A stretch of 23,892 nt of DNA from GCA-002772825 sp964560655. Its GTDB lineage: Bacteria > Patescibacteriota > Minisyncoccia > GCA-002772825. Below the pieces are notes generated by a model. It saw only the letters and a program-made list of their open reading frames with translations. It ran no database searches and was not told where the DNA came from. Within the stretch, counting starts at the first letter, position 1, and every line of letters starts with the position of its first letter. Below are positions 21,753 to 23,892 of this stretch, piece after piece. The stretch covers positions 1-23,892 of the forward strand of contig CAZLLR010000012.1 in assembly GCA_964560655.1 (NCBI GenBank), given 5' to 3'. The position numbers were made by a program, and so were the translations under genes.

Positions 21753-22184
21753 ATGAAAATTTCTTTACCTTCAGTATTAAGTTTGACCCTTCTACTCCTT
21801 GTGGCATTTTTGACTTTTGGTCCTGTCATCGCTTCAGCATGGGCGCCAGGTCAACCCATAGTCCCTTGTGGCGCAGATGGAAATCCTTGTAAAGCATGCC
21901 ATATATTCCCTCTTGCTGATAATATTATAGGCTTTATATTAGTAGGGCTTGCGATGCCTTTTGCTGTTATCATGATCTTATGGGGAGGTATTCTTATGGT
22001 GACTGGTGCCGGTAATCCTAGTCAATTGGAAAAAGGTAAGAAATATCTAACTTGGGCTGTCATAGGGCTCGTAGTGGCCTTTGCAGGATGGATAATTGTT
22101 GATACAATAATAAAAGGACTTACTGTAAAAGATGGAGCATTTTTGCTTGGCCGTCCTTGGAATGAGTTTCCGGCTTGTAAATAA
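21753..22184 (+). CDS. VirB2/TrbC-like pilin protein 1
   Basis: A 143-residue protein with a cleavable-type signal (MKISLPSVLSLTLLLLVAFL, site probably after ASA or AWA), a short Cys-rich part (CGADGNPCKACHIF), and two membrane helices around a short basic loop, GAGNPSQLEKGKKYLTW. This two-helix hairpin plus signal matches VirB2/TrbC pilin-like proteins common in CPR genomes. In type IV secretion, such subunits form the pilus or channel. It ends with an extra Cys. It is translated from the same mRNA as the solute-binding protein and followed 5 nt later by paralogue 2. Confidence 0.78.
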   Translation: MKISLPSVLSLTLLLLVAFLTFGPVIASAWAPGQPIVPCGADGNPCKACHIFPLADNIIGFILVGLAMPFAVIMILWGGILMVTGAGNPSQLEKGKKYLTWAVIGLVVAFAGWIIVDTIIKGLTVKDGAFLLGRPWNEFPACK

Positions 22185-22189
22185 TAAAA

Positions 22190-22639
22190 ATGAAAAATAA
22201 AAAGATATTAAAAACAAAAAAATACTTACCAGGCTTTATCCACAAGATTAAAAAATCGTTATTGCTCAAGCCTCTTTTTTGGTCTATTATAAGCTTAGCA
22301 TTACTTATTCCTTTTTGGTTAGCTAATGCAGCAGCTGAAGGAGGTCTTCCAAATGAACCTTCTTGTGGGCAAGGTGGAGGGATAACGAATCCTTTACAAG
22401 TTTGCTCTGTTGCTGGCCTTGTAGAGGCAGTCGCTAATGTCGTTATGAAGATTGGCTTTATGGTGGCGGTAGTCTTTATCATATATTCTGGATTCTTGTA
22501 TGTATCAGCACGAGGAAGTGAAGAGAAGCTGAAGAAGGCTCATTCTACTTTCACTTGGACTATTATCGGTACGGCTGTCATATTAGGTGCATCGGTTATA
22601 GCAGTAGTTATAAAGTCTACTGTTACATCATTAAAATAA
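22190..22639 (+). CDS. VirB2/TrbC-like pilin protein 2
   Basis: A 149-residue paralogue with a long basic N-region before the signal helix (about residues 30-47, ending NAAA), a small outer loop with two Cys (SCGQGGGITNPLQVC), and two membrane helices around ARGSEEKLKKAHSTFTW. The Glu-x-Lys and the Trp before helix 2 are shared with the other three. The role is as for paralogue 1. Distance to the next gene is 65 nt. Confidence 0.78.
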   Translation: MKNKKILKTKKYLPGFIHKIKKSLLLKPLFWSIISLALLIPFWLANAAAEGGLPNEPSCGQGGGITNPLQVCSVAGLVEAVANVVMKIGFMVAVVFIIYSGFLYVSARGSEEKLKKAHSTFTWTIIGTAVILGASVIAVVIKSTVTSLK

Positions 22640-22659
22640 TTAAAATAGGTCGATTTACT

Positions 22660-22676
22660 CCGCCACGGTGGAGGAG
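22660..22676 (+). repeat. Short GC-rich palindrome
   Basis: CTCCGC pairs with GTGGAG around CACG (one G-T pair) in otherwise AT-rich spacer. It resembles the CCGCC/GGCGG hairpins at 10253-10267 and 1536-1551. It is followed by GGAGAG, which is 30 nt from the next start and so unlikely to act as a Shine-Dalgarno. Confidence 0.45.
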
Positions 22677-22704
22677 AGAAATTAATAAATATAAATATAA
22701 ATAT

Positions 22705-23046
22705 ATGAAAAAAATTAAAACATTTATCCCAATAGGATTGTTGTTCACCCCGGCATTAGCATTTGCGGCAACTGACTTTGATAGTTTAGTGACATTGATT
22801 ATTAGTATGCTTAATCAAGTTATCAAGGTGTTAGTGGCCGTTGCGGTCGTTATCTTTTTGTATGGTGTTGTCAAATATGTCGTCTCTGGTGGAGATGAAG
22901 AGAAGAAGTCAGCCGCACGAAATACTATCATCTATGGTGTGATAGGGCTTTTTGTGATGGTCTCTGTGTGGGGTCTTGTTGGTATATTGAGTAATACTTT
23001 TAATCTTCAGACTAATACTCCTCCCATACCAACAATAATTCAATAA
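22705..23046 (+). CDS. VirB2/TrbC-like pilin protein 3
   Basis: A 113-residue protein. The start is the ATG at 22705 and not the upstream end of the open frame, because it gives a canonical signal peptide, MKKIKTFIPIGLLFTPALAFA, cut before ATDF. Two membrane helices follow, with SGGDEEKKSAARNTIIYG between them, and a Pro-rich tail (TNTPPIPTIIQ). It is the most typical member of the four and lacks Cys. Upstream is only A/T-rich sequence without a Shine-Dalgarno. Confidence 0.82.
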   Translation: MKKIKTFIPIGLLFTPALAFAATDFDSLVTLIISMLNQVIKVLVAVAVVIFLYGVVKYVVSGGDEEKKSAARNTIIYGVIGLFVMVSVWGLVGILSNTFNLQTNTPPIPTIIQ

Positions 23047-23060
23047 TCAAATAACAGATT

Positions 23061-23121
23061 ATTCTCATATAAAAAACAAAGCATCAACGCCAAAGTAATG
23101 CTTTGTTTTTTATATGAGAAT
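23061..23121 (+). terminator. Perfect 24-bp hairpin between pilin genes 3 and 4
   Basis: 23061-23084 is an exact inverted repeat of 23098-23121 with a 13-nt loop. The stem has an A-run on one side and a T-run on the other. It may end the long operon, act as an attenuator, or protect the mRNA of the upstream pilins; it lies 22 nt before the fourth pilin gene. Confidence 0.75.
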
Positions 23122-23142
23122 GTATTATTATGAATAGACATT

Positions 23143-23436
23143 ATGAATAATTTATTTTATAAGACAGCTCATGCTGCAGAACAGATAAGTATTAACGCAG
23201 ACACATTGCTTAATAATATAGCAGATAAAATTATAAATCCCCTTATCGGTCTTTTTATTACGCTTGCCATCATGCTTTTCTTATATGGTGTCATAGAGTT
23301 TATCTGGGGTGCTGATAATGAAGACAAGAGAAATCAAGGTAAGCAGCATATTGTCTGGGGAATAGTAGGTCTTTTTATAATGGTTAGTGTCTTCGGTATA
23401 ATGAATATTATTATAAATTTTTGGCAGGGAATATAA
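23143..23436 (+). CDS. VirB2/TrbC-like pilin protein 4, without normal signal peptide
   Basis: A 97-residue paralogue with two membrane helices (about 31-52 and 69-92) around WGADNEDKRNQGKQHIVWG, the same loop pattern as the others. The N-terminus MNNLFYKTAHAAEQ retains an AHAA-like cleavage motif but lacks the hydrophobic core of a signal peptide. An upstream ATG (23130) runs into a stop after six codons. It therefore either inserts by its own helices or has lost its signal. It is separated from paralogue 3 by a large hairpin and followed by a strong terminator. Confidence 0.8.
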   Translation: MNNLFYKTAHAAEQISINADTLLNNIADKIINPLIGLFITLAIMLFLYGVIEFIWGADNEDKRNQGKQHIVWGIVGLFIMVSVFGIMNIIINFWQGI

Positions 23437-23471
23437 ACTTCTGAGTAAGCATCAAAAGATGATAAAAAAAT

Positions 23472-23504
23472 AGACGGTAGAGATAAAATCTCTACCGTCT
23501 TTTA
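23472..23504 (+). terminator. Strong bidirectional terminator
   Basis: AGACGGTAGAGAT (23472-23484) pairs perfectly with ATCTCTACCGTCT (23488-23500), AAA loop, T-run after and A-run before. It serves the pilin gene on the plus strand and the converging gene on the minus strand. Confidence 0.93.
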
Positions 23505-23892
23505 TTACATCGTGGACAGAGTAGCTGGTGTTACTCCTGTCCTTTCGCCTTTTACCCATCCATAAGATGAGGTATTTGAGGTAAAACGGAGTTGTATGGA
23601 GCCTTCGTTCCATTTATCGCTCCATCTTCCTCTATAAGCGCCATTTGTCTTGTCAGCACTTATTCTACCTTTTCCTCCTCCAGAAAGATTGTATTCGGCT
23701 ATTAGGACCTTATCTTTCCTGATGATACGAGCTGGAGTGCAGTCTCTACGCTTGCTTGTCACCCCACGCTCTTCAGGTAGCTTTTCCCAGCAGAGTTGCC
23801 ACTTCTGTGCTGAAACTGAAGTGACTTTCTTTGGAGACTTTTTATCGCCTTTTTTGTTGAATGGCCAGATAGGCTCGCGCTGAGCAAGTCTT
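23505..23892 (-). CDS. C-terminal part of an unrecognised protein, start outside the window
   Basis: On the minus strand the frame is open from the window edge to the TAA at 23505-23507, about 128 residues. A GTG at 23762 is not the start, since coherent sequence continues upstream (WQLCWEKLPEERG, preceded by a Lys-rich stretch). The visible part has two Cys, many aromatic residues and a likely beta-rich end (YRGRWSDKW, IQLRF, YGWVKGE). Absence of a membrane segment here says nothing about the missing N-terminus. No family is recognised. It converges on the pilin cluster at a shared terminator. Confidence 0.6.
   Translation of the reverse strand, partial: RLAQREPIWPFNKKGDKKSPKKVTSVSAQKWQLCWEKLPEERGVTSKRRDCTPARIIRKDKVLIAEYNLSGGGKGRISADKTNGAYRGRWSDKWNEGSIQLRFTSNTSSYGWVKGERTGVTPATLSTM

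Noticed and set aside
22667..22675. GGTGGAGGAG before pilin 3 as a Shine-Dalgarno
   Set aside because: It is about 30 nt from the ATG and forms part of a small hairpin.
22555..22704. Upstream extension of the third pilin gene
   Set aside because: It overlaps the end of pilin 2 in another frame; the ATG at 22705 gives a standard signal peptide.
1..23892. CRISPR array, prophage or insertion sequence
   Set aside because: No series of regularly spaced direct repeats, transposase, integrase or phage structural gene is seen.

Overview
The window looks like a chromosomal segment of a Candidate Phyla Radiation (Patescibacteria) bacterium, most likely of the Parcubacteria group. This rests on the AT-rich DNA, a 16S rRNA with many changes at positions usually treated as universal, small spacers, RodA/SecDF/GyrA of streamlined length, a minimal glyA-folD pair, and a tandem set of short two-helix VirB2/TrbC-like pilins. 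Genus cannot be named from sequence reading alone. The genetic code appears standard: no confident gene contains an in-frame TGA. TGA is nearly absent as a stop (1 of 26 complete 3' ends; 17 TAA, 8 TAG).

Layout. 1-1313: 3' part of a secreted pectate-lyase-like beta-helix protein. 1387-1670: a solitary 5S rRNA, then a truncated second 5S copy and a strong terminator. 1708-2214: an AbrB-type antitoxin (with an in-frame stop before its usual C-terminus) and a RelE/ParE toxin. 2288-4160: an anchored cysteine-motif protein and RodA. 4162-4644 (minus): a type IV pseudopilin. 4691-6700: glyA and folD. 6735-7359: a palindromic repeat overlapping the start of a PAP2 phosphatase. 7413-9661: secD and secF. 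9750-10141: two tiny genes with strong Shine-Dalgarno sequences. 10145-12034: promoter, leader, processing stem and 16S rRNA. 12128-12201: tRNA-Ile(GAU). 12280-12495: a small membrane protein. 12607-16501: a large sensor kinase and a double-receiver protein. 16584-23046: a probable long operon (metallo-hydrolase, small membrane protein, gyrA, methyltransferase, anchored solute-binding protein, three pilin-like proteins). 23143-23436: a fourth pilin-like gene. 23505-23892 (minus): the 3' end of an unrecognised gene.

The most interesting theme is translation initiation. The 3' tail of the 16S gene reads GGATTATATTCATTA where other bacteria have GGATCACCTCCTTA, so the anti-Shine-Dalgarno core CCTCC is gone. 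In agreement, nearly all genes lack a Shine-Dalgarno sequence. Four of them (antitoxin, secD, sensor kinase, metallo-hydrolase) have a promoter whose -10 box lies only 5-10 nt before the start codon, which predicts leaderless or almost leaderless mRNAs. Against this, three small genes that sit directly around the 16S locus carry consensus-like AAGGAGG or AGGGAGG sequences. The rRNA genes are also dispersed: 5S and 16S are about 9 kb apart, no 23S is present, and the 16S has its own promoter and processing stem.
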